Notes: generated by a model from the letters alone, not told the origin. 64,000 nucleotides of DNA from Halofilum ochraceum (GCF_001614315.2 NZ_LVEG02000008.1:62001-126000); one strand, 5' to 3'; positions 54,764-64,000 are shown, counted from the first letter of the stretch. A program made the numbers and translations.

Positions 54764-55741
54764 ATGGCGGAAACGGACGAGGACCTCCCGCGCGGCGGTG
54801 ACGGACGCTGGGAACGCGATACCCTGGCACGGCTGGCAGCGGCCGGGCTGGTGGAACAGCGGCGTTCGCGGCGCTGGGGCATTCTGATCAAACTGCTGGT
54901 CCTGCTGTATCTGTTCGCGCTGCTGTTTGCCGCGCTCAATGTGTCGACGCTGACAGGGGCCGCCGCCCCGTCCGCCGGTACGCACACCGCCGTGGTCCGC
55001 GTTGAAGGCATGATCGCGGCGGAGAGCGATGCCAGCGCGGAGCGCGTGAACCAGGGGCTGCGCGACGCCTTCGCGGCCAGCGGCACGCGCGGCGTGCTCG
55101 TGCACATCAACAGTCCCGGGGGCAGCCCGGTCCAGGCGGGTCTGATCTACGACGAGATGATGCGCCTGCGCGAGCAGTATCCGGATACGCCGCTGTACGC
55201 GGTCACGACGGATCTGGCCGCTTCCGGCGGCTACTACATCGCCGCGGCGGCCGACCGGATCTTCGCCAACCGGGCCAGTCTGGTCGGCTCGATCGGCGTG
55301 CGTTTCGGCGGCTTCGGTTTCGTCGAGGCGATGGACAAGGTGGGGGTCGACCGCCGCCTGATTACCGCCGGTGAGAACAAGGCCCTGATGGACCCGTTTC
55401 TGCCACAGGACCAGGAGCAGGTCGCCCACATCCAGAATACCGTCAATCGTATCCACGAGCAGTTCATTACGGCGGTGAAGAAAGGCCGCGGAGATCGCCT
55501 CGGCGAGAATCCGCCGGATGAACTGTTTTCCGGGCTGATCTGGACCGGCCAGGAGGCGGTCGATAACGGCCTGGTGGATGATCTCGCCAGCCCCTCGCAG
55601 GTGGCGCGCGAGATCGTCGGCGCCGAGCGTACGGTCGATTACACGCCGCGCAAGGATCTGTTCCAGCGCTTCTCGGACCGCGTCGGCGCCACGATCGCGC
55701 AGACGCTGAAGAGCGAAGCCCTGGTACCCGACCTGCGGTGA
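54764..55741 (+). CDS. sppA: Signal peptide peptidase SppA-type S49 protease
   Basis: SppA degrades cleaved signal peptides in the inner membrane. The 325-residue short form has one membrane segment at about 42-62. The catalytic serine is about Ser153 in LAASGGYYIA, and the lysine base lies in GENKALMDPF near 205. The ATG at 54764 (MAETDEDLPR) is chosen; a frame 54 nt longer overlaps the HAD gene. The 26-nt gap to the HAD gene and the 13-nt gap to nnr fit an operon. Confidence 0.9.
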   Translation: MAETDEDLPRGGDGRWERDTLARLAAAGLVEQRRSRRWGILIKLLVLLYLFALLFAALNVSTLTGAAAPSAGTHTAVVRVEGMIAAESDASAERVNQGLRDAFAASGTRGVLVHINSPGGSPVQAGLIYDEMMRLREQYPDTPLYAVTTDLAASGGYYIAAAADRIFANRASLVGSIGVRFGGFGFVEAMDKVGVDRRLITAGENKALMDPFLPQDQEQVAHIQNTVNRIHEQFITAVKKGRGDRLGENPPDELFSGLIWTGQEAVDNGLVDDLASPSQVAREIVGAERTVDYTPRKDLFQRFSDRVGATIAQTLKSEALVPDLR

Positions 55742-55754
55742 GCGGGGTGGCGTC

Positions 55755-57299
55755 ATGAGGATCGAGTCTGATCGCCTTTATACCGCCGAAGGGGTGCGGG
55801 AACTCGATCGGCGCGCGATCGAGGATCACGGTATCCGCGGCTACGACCTGATGGTCCGGGCCGGCCGGGCCGCCTTCCGCCTGTTGCGCCTGCGCTGGCC
55901 GCGGGCCCGCCGGATCGCGGTGTATTGCGGTGGCGGCAACAACGGCGGCGACGGTCTGGTGGTCGCGCGGCTCGCACGCGAGGCCGGATTCACGGTCGAT
56001 CTCGCCCTGGCCGGGGATCCCGACCGCCTCAAAGGTGCGGCCGGCGAGGCGTGGCGGGCCTGGGTCGACGCCGGTGGCGCGTCCGCCGCGCTCGACGCGA
56101 TCGATCCGGCGGAGGCCGACGTGATCGTCGATGCGTTGCTCGGCACCGGTCTCGATCGACCCGTACGCGGGGCAATCGGTACGGCCATCGAGGCCATCAA
56201 TGGGGTCGCCGTACCGGTCCTCGCGCTCGATATTCCCAGTGGCCTGCAGGCCGATACCGGCGCCGTGATGGGCATCGCCGTGCGCGCGCAGGCGACCGTC
56301 ACGTTCATCGGTCACAAGCGCGGCCTGTTCACCGCCGCGGGCCCCGACTGGACCGGTGCCGTGTTCAGCGATGACCTGGATGTGCCGGCGGCCATTTATG
56401 CCGACGAGGATCCCGCCATCGAGGTCATCGGCCGGGACACCGTGGCGCGCATGCTGCCGCGTCACCGACCGGCCGCGCACAAGGGGGACCGGGGGCGGGT
56501 ACTGGTGGTCGGTGGCGACTGCGGTTATGCCGGAGCGGTCCGGTTGGCCGCCGAGGCGGCCCTGCGCGCCGGTGCCGGACTGATCACGGTGGCCACCCGC
56601 GCGGCGCATGCACCGGCGCTCGCCGCGGCACGGCCCGAGCTGATGGCCCGGGGTGTCGAGGATCCGGCCAGCGAACTGCCGGCGCTGATCGAGGCGGCCG
56701 ATGTCGTCGTCGCAGGCCCTGGGCTGGGGGCCGGTGACTGGGGGCGTGCCGCACTGGCGGCGATCCGGCAGGCCGCCCCGGAGCGGCTGCTTCTCGATGC
56801 GGATGCCCTCAATATCGCCGCTGCGGAGCCCGGGAAGGCCCCGACGCCGACGATCATCACGCCCCATCCGGGCGAGGCCGGCCGCCTGCTCGGGATGGAA
56901 ACCGGGGCGGTCCAGGCGGACCGGTTTGCTGCGCTCGAAGGGCTGCTTGATCGGTACGGTTGCACGGTCGTGCTCAAGGGCGCCGGGACGCTGGTCGGAA
57001 CGGCTGGACAGGGCACGGCCCTGCTGCCCGGGGCGCGTCCGGAACTCGGCGTCGGCGGGACCGGCGATGTCCTCAGTGGCCTGATCGCCGGATTGCTCTC
57101 GCAGGGTCTGTCCGGCCATGACGCCGCCTGCACGGGCGTGTGGCTGCATGCGGCGGCTGTCATGCGCACGAGGGATCTGTCCGCCGGGCCCCCGCTACCG
57201 TCCGAACTCGCGGAGAACGTGGCGGCGATGGCGACACACCTGACGGGACGTGGGCGGCATGGCGCACGGTGGGATCGCGGATGGCGGATCGAAGCGTAG
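55755..57299 (+). CDS. nnr: Bifunctional NAD(P)H-hydrate repair enzyme
   Basis: Nnr repairs damaged NAD(P)H hydrates. The 514-residue protein joins an N-terminal epimerase (YjeF_N, about 1-215, with CGGGNNGGDGLVVAR) to a C-terminal ADP-dependent dehydratase (about 230-505, with HPGEAGRLL and GTGDVLSGLIAG). Fusion of the two is normal in bacteria. The end overlaps the tsaE start by 19 nt, as in the conserved nnr-tsaE-amiB-mutL-miaA order. Confidence 0.94.
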   Translation: MRIESDRLYTAEGVRELDRRAIEDHGIRGYDLMVRAGRAAFRLLRLRWPRARRIAVYCGGGNNGGDGLVVARLAREAGFTVDLALAGDPDRLKGAAGEAWRAWVDAGGASAALDAIDPAEADVIVDALLGTGLDRPVRGAIGTAIEAINGVAVPVLALDIPSGLQADTGAVMGIAVRAQATVTFIGHKRGLFTAAGPDWTGAVFSDDLDVPAAIYADEDPAIEVIGRDTVARMLPRHRPAAHKGDRGRVLVVGGDCGYAGAVRLAAEAALRAGAGLITVATRAAHAPALAAARPELMARGVEDPASELPALIEAADVVVAGPGLGAGDWGRAALAAIRQAAPERLLLDADALNIAAAEPGKAPTPTIITPHPGEAGRLLGMETGAVQADRFAALEGLLDRYGCTVVLKGAGTLVGTAGQGTALLPGARPELGVGGTGDVLSGLIAGLLSQGLSGHDAACTGVWLHAAAVMRTRDLSAGPPLPSELAENVAAMATHLTGRGRHGARWDRGWRIEA

Positions 57300-57715
57300 C
57301 GGATGAAGCGGGCATGGCGGCGCTTGGCCACGAGCTCGCCGGGGCGGTGGCGGCGCCTGCGGTGATTTTCCTGGAGGGGACACTCGGTGCCGGCAAGACG
57401 ACGCTCGCGCGCGCATTTCTGCAGGGACTCGGATACACGGGGGCAGTACGCAGCCCGACCTATACGCTCGTCGAGAGCTATCCGTTCGAGACCTTCGACG
57501 TCCACCACCTGGACCTCTACCGCATAGCGGATCCGGATGAACTCGAGTTCCTCGGGATTCGTGATCTCGCGGCGGCGGATGCCATCTGGCTGGTGGAATG
57601 GGCCGAGCGCGGTGCCGACCGGCTGCCGGCGCCGGATTACGTGATCCGGATCGCCTTCGATGGCACGGGGCGGCGCGTTACGGGCCTCCCGGACGCGCTG
57701 GCAACCCCGGCGTAG
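57281..57715 (+). CDS. tsaE: tRNA threonylcarbamoyladenosine biosynthesis ATPase TsaE
   Basis: TsaE is the P-loop ATPase that works with TsaB and TsaD in t6A synthesis. The ATG at 57281 (MADRSVADEAG) gives 144 residues. The P-loop is EGTLGAGKTTLAR, and SPTYTLVESYPF and HLDLYRIADPDELEFLG follow in the family order. A longer frame to 57140 lies within nnr. tsaB is 44 kb to the left. Confidence 0.94.
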   Translation: MADRSVADEAGMAALGHELAGAVAAPAVIFLEGTLGAGKTTLARAFLQGLGYTGAVRSPTYTLVESYPFETFDVHHLDLYRIADPDELEFLGIRDLAAADAIWLVEWAERGADRLPAPDYVIRIAFDGTGRRVTGLPDALATPA

Positions 57716-57832
57716 GTTCAGTGGTGGTTGAGAATGTACGCGTATCTGACTGCACAGACTCGAAAATTGCTTGACCTCAGTCCGATTTTGGTCAAACTTG
57801 TGTCTGTCGCGTAAGCCTTGAAGCACCCGCAG

Positions 57833-59044
57833 ATGGCCAGACGCCCGCATACAACCCGTGATCGTGGACCGTGTCTTCGGGCTCTGCCGCTGTTGCTGGT
57901 GGGCGTGTTCGGCATGCTTCTGTCCGGTATCGCGAGTGCCGATTCGACCCGGATCACCGGTCTGCGAACCGCCGCGGACAAGGATCGGTCACGGCTGGTG
58001 TTTGATGTCGGCGGTCCGGTCGAGCACCAGATATTCACCCTCGAGAATCCCAGTCGAATCGTCATCGATATCGAGGACGTGAGTGTCGATACGGATCTGC
58101 GCGAGGCCGTTCCCGATTCCGATCTGATTCGCCGTATCCGCAGCGCCACGCGCAACGGCGACGATCTGCGCGTCGTGCTCGACCTGACCGAATCGGCGCG
58201 CCCGAAGAGCTTCGTGCTCGCGCCCGCCGCCGATTACGGTCACCGCCTGGTCGTGGACGTGGTCGGCGGGAAGGCGAGGGCCGCCGGCTCCGGGGGGGAG
58301 AGCAACCAGCCGAAGGCCGACGAGCCGCGCGATCTCGTCATCGCGATCGATCCCGGTCATGGTGGGCATGACCCCGGTGCAGTCGGTCACGGCGGCGTCA
58401 ACGAGAAACTGGTGGTCCTGCAGATCGCCCGGCGTCTCAACGACCTGCTGGAACAGACGCCCGGATTCAAACCGGTCATGACGCGCAACAGCGATGTCTA
58501 TCTGCCCCTGCGCGAGCGTATGCGCCGGGCGCGCGAGGCGGACGCGGATCTGTTCATATCGCTGCATGCCGATGCCTTCCGGGATGCGCGTGCACGCGGG
58601 TCTTCGGTGTATGCGCTGTCGACGAACGGGGCCAGTTCGGAGGCCGCGAAATGGATCGCGAACCGTGAGAACTCCGCCGATCTGCTCGGCGGCGTATCAC
58701 TCGAAGGCAAGGACGAGATGGTCGCATCGGTGCTGCTGGATCTGTCGCAGCGGGCCACGATCGAGTCCAGCCTGACCGCCGGCGAGCACATCCTGGATCA
58801 ATTGGGCAGCGTCAATCGACTGCACAAGCACTCCGTCCAGCAGGCCGGCTTCGTGGTCCTCAAGGCGCCCGATGTCCCGTCGCTGCTGGTCGAAACCGCC
58901 TTCATCTCGAATCCGCAAGAGGCCCGCAATCTGCGCTCCAGCGCCCACCAGCAGAAACTGGCGCGGGCGATGCGCGACGGGATCAAGGCCTACTTCGAGA
59001 CCGCCGCGCCACGCGGTACCCGGTTCTACGCCCAGAACCACTGA
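57833..59044 (+). CDS. N-acetylmuramoyl-L-alanine amidase with AMIN domain
   Basis: The 403-residue periplasmic enzyme splits daughter cells by removing septal stem peptides. An export signal (PLLLVGVFGMLLSG, ending ASADS) is followed by an AMIN septal-targeting domain (about 40-140) and an Amidase_3 domain (about 170-395). Zinc ligands lie in IDPGHGGHDPGAVG, VNEKLVVL and SLHADAF, and the catalytic Glu in LVETAFISNP. The start is uncertain between the ATG at 57833 and a TTG at 57818. A TTGACC-13-GGTCAA inverted repeat lies upstream at 57771-57795. The AmiB/AmiC distinction cannot be made; no LysM repeats are present. Confidence 0.92.
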   Translation: MARRPHTTRDRGPCLRALPLLLVGVFGMLLSGIASADSTRITGLRTAADKDRSRLVFDVGGPVEHQIFTLENPSRIVIDIEDVSVDTDLREAVPDSDLIRRIRSATRNGDDLRVVLDLTESARPKSFVLAPAADYGHRLVVDVVGGKARAAGSGGESNQPKADEPRDLVIAIDPGHGGHDPGAVGHGGVNEKLVVLQIARRLNDLLEQTPGFKPVMTRNSDVYLPLRERMRRAREADADLFISLHADAFRDARARGSSVYALSTNGASSEAAKWIANRENSADLLGGVSLEGKDEMVASVLLDLSQRATIESSLTAGEHILDQLGSVNRLHKHSVQQAGFVVLKAPDVPSLLVETAFISNPQEARNLRSSAHQQKLARAMRDGIKAYFETAAPRGTRFYAQNH

Positions 59045-59130
59045 CCCCGCCAGGGGCCCGGCTACGGGCCTGGCCTGTTCCGCGTCCGATACCATGGCCT
59101 CCAGACCACCCGGCGCAGTACCATGCGCCC

Positions 59131-60933
59131 ATGCCCATTCAGGCCCTCCCCGAATCACTGGTCAACCAGATCGCTGCCGGCGAGGTCGTCGAGCGGCCCG
59201 CGTCCGTCGTCAAAGAACTGGTCGAGAACGCGCTTGATGCCGGCGCGCGGCGCATCGCCGTTGAAGTGGAGCAGGGCGGCACCCGCCTGATCCGCGTGCG
59301 CGACGACGGCGGCGGTATCCCGGCCGCCGAACTGCCGCTGGCGCTCGCGAGCCACGCGACCAGCAAGATCGCCTCACTCGACGATCTGGAACATGTCGCC
59401 AGTCTCGGCTTCCGCGGCGAGGCGCTGCCGAGCATCGCCTCGGTCGCCCGTCTGCGCATCACCTCGGCCACGGCGGATGCCGATCACGCCACGGCGATCG
59501 AGGAGGACGGACAGACCGCACCCGCGGCGCACCCGACGGGGACCACCGTCGAGGTGCGCGACCTGTTCCACAACGTCCCCGCGCGGCGCCGTTTCCTGCG
59601 CACGGAGCGTACCGAGTACGGGCACATCGAAAAGACCCTGCGGCGGCTCGCGCTGGGGCGGTTCGATGTCGACTTCCGCCTGACGCACAACGGCAAGCCG
59701 ACCGGTCACTGGCCCGCGGCGGTGGAGGCGACCGAACTCGAGCGGCGCATCGGCGCGGCCTTCGGCACCGGGTTCGTGGAACACGCCCTGCGGATCGATC
59801 ATGCCGGCGCCGGTCTGCAGCTGTCGGGCTGGATCGCGCAGCCGACGTTCTCGCGCAGCCAGGCCGATCTGCAGGAGTTCTTCGTCAATGGTCGCGCGAT
59901 CCGCGATCGCCTGGTGACCCACGCGGTGCGCCAGGCCTATGCGGACGTGCTGTATCACGGACGCCAGCCCGCGTTCGCGCTCTACCTCGCCATCGATCCG
60001 GCCCAGGTGGACGTGAATGTCCATCCCGCCAAGCAGGAGGTCCGGTTCCGCGAGAGCCGGCTGGTGCATGAATTCCTCCGCCGCACGGTCGAGGAGGCGC
60101 TTCAGACCCCGCGCGGGGAACGCGCGGACGCCCCGTCCCCGAAGGCGGCCGCGAGCCTGGTCTCCGGATCGGAGGCAGGTGATCATCGGCCCATGCCGTC
60201 GCGCCAGAACCGCATGGCGTTGCCGGTTTCCGAGCAGATGGCGGGCTATGCCGCACTCCACCCCACCAGTGGCGCGGCGGCGGACGCGGCGGTCGCCGCC
60301 CCATCGGCGGAGGCCGGTGTCGATGCGGCTGAAGCCCGGGCGGAGACCCCCCCACCGCTGGGCTTCGCCAGGGCCCAGATCCGCGATGTCTATATCGTCG
60401 CGGAGAACGAACAGGGCCTGGTCCTGGTCGATATGCACGCCGCCCATGAGCGTGTGACGTATGAACGGCTCAAGAGCGGCCATGCCAGCGGCCGGATCCG
60501 CAGTCAGCCGCTGCTGGTTCCGCACGACATGGCCGTCAGCCGCGGCGAGGCCGATGCGGCGGAGGCGCACGGGGAGGCCTTCGCGTCGCTCGGTTTCGAG
60601 GTGGACCGCGCGGGCCCGGAGCGCCTGACCGTGCGCTGTGTTCCGACCCTGCTCGCGGATGGCGACATCGAGGCCCTCGTGCGCGACGTACTCGCGGATC
60701 TGCAGACGCTCGGCAGCAGCGAGCGGCTGCAAGAAGCGATCAACGGCGTGCTCTCGACCATGGCCTGTCACGGCTCGGTGCGTGCCGGGCGCACGCTGAC
60801 CCGGGAGGAGATGGACGGCCTGCTGCGCGCGATGGAACGGACCGAGCGGGCGGATCAGTGCAACCACGGTCGCCCGACCTGGATTCAGCTCGGCATGCAG
60901 GATCTCGACCGGCTCTTCCTGCGCGGGCGATGA
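59131..60933 (+). CDS. mutL: DNA mismatch repair protein MutL, endonuclease type
   Basis: MutL links mismatch recognition by MutS to strand removal. The 600-residue protein has the GHKL ATPase motifs [13 protein letters not shown] and [13 protein letters not shown], then a linker at about 330-415 and a C-terminal domain. That domain has [12 protein letters not shown] near 434, matching DQHA(X)2E(X)4E with Met for Gln, plus ACHGSVR near 545 and CNHGRP near 586. These metal motifs mark an active nicking MutL, found in bacteria without MutH. It overlaps miaA by ATGA. Confidence 0.95.
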   Translation: MPIQALPESLVNQIAAGEVVERPASVVKELVENALDAGARRIAVEVEQGGTRLIRVRDDGGGIPAAELPLALASHATSKIASLDDLEHVASLGFRGEALPSIASVARLRITSATADADHATAIEEDGQTAPAAHPTGTTVEVRDLFHNVPARRRFLRTERTEYGHIEKTLRRLALGRFDVDFRLTHNGKPTGHWPAAVEATELERRIGAAFGTGFVEHALRIDHAGAGLQLSGWIAQPTFSRSQADLQEFFVNGRAIRDRLVTHAVRQAYADVLYHGRQPAFALYLAIDPAQVDVNVHPAKQEVRFRESRLVHEFLRRTVEEALQTPRGERADAPSPKAAASLVSGSEAGDHRPMPSRQNRMALPVSEQMAGYAALHPTSGAAADAAVAAPSAEAGVDAAEARAETPPPLGFARAQIRDVYIVAENEQGLVLVDMHAAHERVTYERLKSGHASGRIRSQPLLVPHDMAVSRGEADAAEAHGEAFASLGFEVDRAGPERLTVRCVPTLLADGDIEALVRDVLADLQTLGSSERLQEAINGVLSTMACHGSVRAGRTLTREEMDGLLRAMERTERADQCNHGRPTWIQLGMQDLDRLFLRGR

Positions 60934-61892
60934 CGGTCAGGGAAGCCACCGGGCGGCCGTCTGCCATCTTCCTGATGGGGCCGACGGCCTCCGGCAAGAC
61001 CGACGTCGCCCTGCATCTCGCCGAGGCCTTCCCGCTGGAAATCATCAGTGTCGATTCGGCGGTCGTCTACCGCGGCCTCGATATCGGCACGGCCAAGCCC
61101 GGGCCCGATGAGCGGGCGCGCGTCCCGCATCACCTGGTCGACATTCTGGATCCCGAAGAGCCGTACTCGGCCGGCCGCTTCCGCGAGGATGCGATGGGTG
61201 CCATGGCCGCGATCCGCGAGCGCGGCCGGATCCCGTTGCTCGTGGGCGGGACCATGCTCTATTTCCGGGCCCTGGCCGAGGGGATCGGTCCCATGCCCCC
61301 GGCCGATGCGCAGGTCCGTGCGGCGCTGGATCGTGAGGCCGGGGAACGGGGTCTCGCAGCACTCCATGATGAGTTGCGCGCGCTGGACCCCGATGCCGCC
61401 GAGCGTATCCATCCGAACGATCCGCAGCGGATCCAGCGCGCACTCGAAGTCCACCGCATCACGGGCCGCCCGATCAGCGCCTTCCAGGGGGAACAGAGCG
61501 CCCAGGCGCTTGCGGACCGGATCCTCCAGCTCGCCGTCGCGCCAGGCGACCGGGAGCGTCTGCATGCGCGCATCGCCGAACGCTTTGATGCCATGCTCGC
61601 CGCCGGTCTGGTCGCGGAGGTCGCCGCGCTGCGCGAACGCCCGGGGCTTCATCGGGACCTGCCGTCGATGCGGGCGGTCGGGTATCGTCAGGTCTGGCAG
61701 TACCTGGACGGCGAACTCGATGAGCGGGCGTTGCGTGAGCGCGGCATCATCGCGACACGTCAGCTGGCCAAACGCCAGCTTACCTGGCTGCGCGGCATGC
61801 GTGATGTCCAGTGGTTCGACAGCGAACCGGATCCATTCCCGGCGATTCGTGCGGAGGTCGCGCGTTTCCTCGGGATGGAGGCGAATGAATGA
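60930..61892 (+). CDS. miaA: tRNA dimethylallyltransferase
   Basis: MiaA adds a dimethylallyl group to A37 of tRNAs reading UNN codons. The ATG at 60930 overlaps the mutL stop and gives 320 residues. The P-loop [12 protein letters not shown], the [16 protein letters not shown] and the [11 protein letters not shown] segments are typical. In most gammaproteobacteria hfq follows miaA; here a DUF4124 gene follows instead, so hfq must lie elsewhere or is absent. Confidence 0.96.
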   Translation: MTVREATGRPSAIFLMGPTASGKTDVALHLAEAFPLEIISVDSAVVYRGLDIGTAKPGPDERARVPHHLVDILDPEEPYSAGRFREDAMGAMAAIRERGRIPLLVGGTMLYFRALAEGIGPMPPADAQVRAALDREAGERGLAALHDELRALDPDAAERIHPNDPQRIQRALEVHRITGRPISAFQGEQSAQALADRILQLAVAPGDRERLHARIAERFDAMLAAGLVAEVAALRERPGLHRDLPSMRAVGYRQVWQYLDGELDERALRERGIIATRQLAKRQLTWLRGMRDVQWFDSEPDPFPAIRAEVARFLGMEANE

Positions 61893-61987
61893 TGGCCCGG
61901 GCCGATACGGTGATAATCTGAAGGCCGATTTCCAGACAGCGCGGCGGACGACTGAGGAGCGCGCGTCGAAACGGCATGGGAGTGGGG

Positions 61988-62455
61988 ATGAGGATGACGG
62001 TTGCGAAAACACCCGCGCTTTGGGGGCTCGCCCTCGGGCTCGCGCTTGCCGCACCCCTGCAGGCGGCCGAGATCTACAAGTGGGTGGACGAGGAGGGCGT
62101 GACCCATTATTCGCAGCAGCCGCCGCCGTCCGGCGATGCCGACCGCGTCGGCGTCGACACCCCGCCGGATGAAGAGATAGCGCGGGAACGCGAGGAGATG
62201 GAGGAGACCGGCGAGCGACTCGAGGCCCAGCGCGAACAACGCCGGGAAGCCGAGCAACAGGCACAAGAGAACGCGGCGGAGCGTGAGCGGCGCCAGCAGC
62301 GCTGTGCGGACCTGCGCGCATCCCTGCAGAAGCTGACCGAGAACCGGCGCCTGCTCGTCCCGGACGAGGAGGGTAATGTCCGCCGTCTCTCGGAGGAGGA
62401 ACGGCAGCAGCGCGTGGCCGAACGCCGCCGCCAGATCGATGAGCAATGCGGGTGA
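61988..62455 (+). CDS. DUF4124-domain periplasmic protein
   Basis: The 155-residue precursor has a signal peptide ending APLQAAE. A DUF4124 motif, IYKWVDEEGVTHYSQQPP, follows at about 26-45. The rest is a highly charged Glu/Arg helix, likely a coiled coil, with two cysteines (CADLRASL and DEQCG). The function is unknown. The start is chosen at the ATG 61988 with GGAG upstream; ATGs at 61976 and 61994 are alternatives. Confidence 0.8.
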   Translation: MRMTVAKTPALWGLALGLALAAPLQAAEIYKWVDEEGVTHYSQQPPPSGDADRVGVDTPPDEEIAREREEMEETGERLEAQREQRREAEQQAQENAAERERRQQRCADLRASLQKLTENRRLLVPDEEGNVRRLSEEERQQRVAERRRQIDEQCG

Positions 62456-62475
62456 GGCGAAGGGCGTAGGGGCTA

Positions 62476-62503
62476 GGGCCAAGGGCCAAGGGCCAAGGGC
62501 CAA
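62476..62503. repeat. Heptamer tandem repeat (GGGCCAA)4
   Basis: Four exact GGGCCAA units run from 62476 to 62503. They precede the element at 62515, as the mixed heptamers precede its homologue at 14066. Confidence 0.92.
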
Positions 62504-62514
62504 GGCTACAGATC

Positions 62515-62645
62515 GTAGGCCGGCCTTGCCCGGCGCTACCGCGCGTTCAGTGTGTGCACCGCCGTCCGCCGCCGGGGAATGCCGGCATTGCGCGGTGATA
62601 CCCTCGGCCGATTCCAGCGCACTGGACCGCGTAAGTCCGACCTAC
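62515..62645. repeat. ~130-bp intergenic element with inverted ends, copy 2
   Basis: The left end GTAGGCCGGCCTT and right end AAGTCCGACCTAC form imperfect inverted repeats. The interior shares TGCACCGCCGTCCGCCGCC and CATTGCGCGGTGA with copy 1 at 14066-14201, in the same order and spacing. The TAGGTCGGACTT-like ends recall a REP-like sequence common in gammaproteobacteria. The gap 62456-62671 holds only this and the heptamers. Confidence 0.85.
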
Positions 62646-62671
62646 GTGTGACGGCGGCAGGCGGCCCCTGG

Positions 62672-62980
62672 TCAGGTCTCGCGATCCCGCCCGCAGGCCC
62701 AGCAGATCTCGAACGCCGGCTCGTTGATCTCGCGGCAGTGGCGGCAGATCCACTGTTCCCCCTCCGGGCGGGCCCGCTCGAATTGAGCAATCAGGTCGCG
62801 GGCGCGCTCGTAGAGGTCCGGATCCTCGATCCACACCGTCGGCCGGGTGTCCATCGGCAGTTCACCGATCGCCCCGGTCAGCATGTTGCCGTGCACCGTC
62901 GCCGTGATCCCCTGGTGTTCCAGGTGGTCACGGATGATCTGCGCGTCGAACGCGTTTTCCGCGCTGTAAACGCGTTTCAA
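62672..62980 (-). CDS. DUF2007 protein with zinc finger
   Basis: The 102-residue protein has a DUF2007 signal-transduction-like domain (MKRVYSAENAFDAQIIRDHLE, about 1-68) and a C-terminal zinc ribbon, CRHC and CWAC. Such proteins are cytoplasmic and of unknown role. It starts 1 nt after the ygfZ stop on the same strand, so they form an operon. Confidence 0.85.
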   Translation of the reverse strand: MKRVYSAENAFDAQIIRDHLEHQGITATVHGNMLTGAIGELPMDTRPTVWIEDPDLYERARDLIAQFERARPEGEQWICRHCREINEPAFEICWACGRDRET

Positions 62981-62981
62981 T

Positions 62982-63920
62982 TCACGCCGCCTCGTCTTCG
63001 ACGCTGTACGGCAGCGCCCGGCGCTCAGCCGTGTGGCCCTCGATCGTCAGCGGCTCGCCCGCCTCGCGGTGGATGACCGCCAGCAGGAGACTGCCATCCG
63101 CCGGCAATGGTGCGGCCTCGACGACCTCGCCCACCTTTTTGCCATCGTGTTCGACGACCGCACCGGGTTCGGGAGGCGACGTGCCAGCGCCGAGCTGGAG
63201 CAACTGCATGCGGCGTTTGATGCGACCGAGATAGTGTGTGCGCGCGATCACCTCCTGGCCGGGGTAACACCCCTTGCGGAAGTCGACCGCGCCGAGGCGG
63301 TCGAGATTGAGCATCTGGGCGACGAAGTGGCCCGCCGTGGCCTCGTGCACGCTGGGGATGCCCGCCTCGATATCCAGCAATCGCCATTGGGCGCTGTCCA
63401 CTTCGATCGCATGCCCGGCGAGTTGATCCCAGACGGCGTTCACCGCTTCCGGTTCGCCGTGGATCTGCCAGCGCGGACGCGGACCGGCGAGGCACACGAT
63501 GCATGCCCCCGCATCCGTGATCGCGGACTGCCCCGGTTCGGTGGGCAGGGACTCGACCACGGCACCCAGAGCGATGGCCGCGCTGTGACCGGCCACCGCG
63601 CAGTGTGCGAGTGCATCCGAGACATCTTCGATGCGGACATCCGCCCGCAGCACGTACTTGGCGAGTTGCTGACGAACCGCTTCGATCCGGTCGTCGGGGA
63701 TCTCCAGGAGGAAGCGGTCGGGCTCCGCGTAGAGTCGCCCGACCATCAGCAGTCGGCCGCGCGCATCGGAGTATGACGTCAGGCGCGATTCGCCGGCCGT
63801 AAGCCCGAGAACATCCGTGCTCAACTGACCGTGCAGGAATGTCGCGGCGTCGCCGCCCTGGAGCGATAACAGACCCCGATCGTCGAGCCGGCTGCGGATG
63901 CTGCCATCCGTGATCGCCAT
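62982..63920 (-). CDS. ygfZ: Folate-binding Fe-S cluster repair protein YgfZ
   Basis: YgfZ uses tetrahydrofolate to support repair or assembly of some Fe-S enzymes such as MiaB. The hallmark KGCYPGQE lies in FRKGCYPGQEVIARTHYLG, and DAATFLHGQLSTDV marks the N-terminal lobe of the GcvT fold. The ATG at 63920 gives 312 residues; a start at 63992 would add 24 polar residues and its ribosome site is cut by the window edge. The gene is complete with either start. Confidence 0.9.
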   Translation of the reverse strand: MAITDGSIRSRLDDRGLLSLQGGDAATFLHGQLSTDVLGLTAGESRLTSYSDARGRLLMVGRLYAEPDRFLLEIPDDRIEAVRQQLAKYVLRADVRIEDVSDALAHCAVAGHSAAIALGAVVESLPTEPGQSAITDAGACIVCLAGPRPRWQIHGEPEAVNAVWDQLAGHAIEVDSAQWRLLDIEAGIPSVHEATAGHFVAQMLNLDRLGAVDFRKGCYPGQEVIARTHYLGRIKRRMQLLQLGAGTSPPEPGAVVEHDGKKVGEVVEAAPLPADGSLLLAVIHREAGEPLTIEGHTAERRALPYSVEDEAA

Positions 63921-64000
63921 GCTCTGGTCGTCCCGGTCCTGTCCGCTTTGGGGACCGTGGCCGGGAAGGGGAGTGGAAACCGTCGCGGACATCGCTGCAC

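Noticed and set aside
61893-62671. hfq after miaA
   Set aside because: No Hfq-like frame of about 80-100 codons was seen; the space is taken by the DUF4124 gene and the repeat element.

Overview
The window reads as chromosomal DNA of a high-GC (roughly two thirds G+C by eye) gammaproteobacterium. Evidence is the gene order rne/rluC diverging, mutL-miaA, aat near trxB, trxB diverging from ftsK-lolA-rarA, and mrcB followed by a lipoprotein, yoaA and tsaB. Two predicted compatible-solute uptake systems of the ectoine type (a TeaABC-like TRAP transporter with its universal stress protein, and an EhuB-like binding protein) suggest a halophilic or salt-exposed lifestyle, for example in or near the Ectothiorhodospiraceae. 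This placement is inference.

Layout: 0-2.5 kb is the end of what looks like an aryl-polyene-type lipid cluster (acyltransferase, ketosynthase, phosphopantetheinyl transferase). 2.7-7 kb holds guaB, guaA and a heat-shock hsp20 with a near-consensus sigma-32 promoter. 7.1-13.1 kb is a tightly overlapped wall-and-repair run: mrcB, an LpoP-like TPR+SPOR lipoprotein, yoaA, tsaB. 13.1-20.5 kb is mostly minus strand: FecR-domain protein, gloB, an eIF-2B-like protein, a DUF6494 protein, metY, a thioesterase, aat and a FemAB-like acyltransferase. 20.9-37.4 kb is mixed housekeeping: trxB, ftsK, lolA, rarA, queG, cardiolipin synthase, a LexA-boxed SPL-like radical SAM gene, a rhomboid protease, crcB, serS and a YccA-like protein. 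A tRNA-Ser(UGA) sits at 37.7 kb with a duplicated 3' end. Beyond it, 38-49 kb is a niche-adaptation block: ACC deaminase, a small tyrosine phosphatase, a EutA-like enzyme, an EhuB-like binding protein, Usp, a TeaABC-like TRAP transporter, a CocE/NonD hydrolase and an ATP-grasp ligase. Core genes resume at 49.3 kb: rne, then rluC, HAD phosphatase, sppA, nnr, tsaE, amiC, mutL, miaA, and small genes up to ygfZ at the edge.

The most unusual non-coding feature is a set of intergenic inverted repeats. Four loci (1.5, 4.2, 20.6 and 24.4 kb) carry 240-340 bp imperfect palindromes, several built as nested pairs of arms from different repeat families. A second family, seen twice (14.0 and 62.5 kb), couples a run of 7-bp tandem repeats to a ~130-bp element with inverted ends. 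No transposase, integrase, CRISPR array or rRNA was found.
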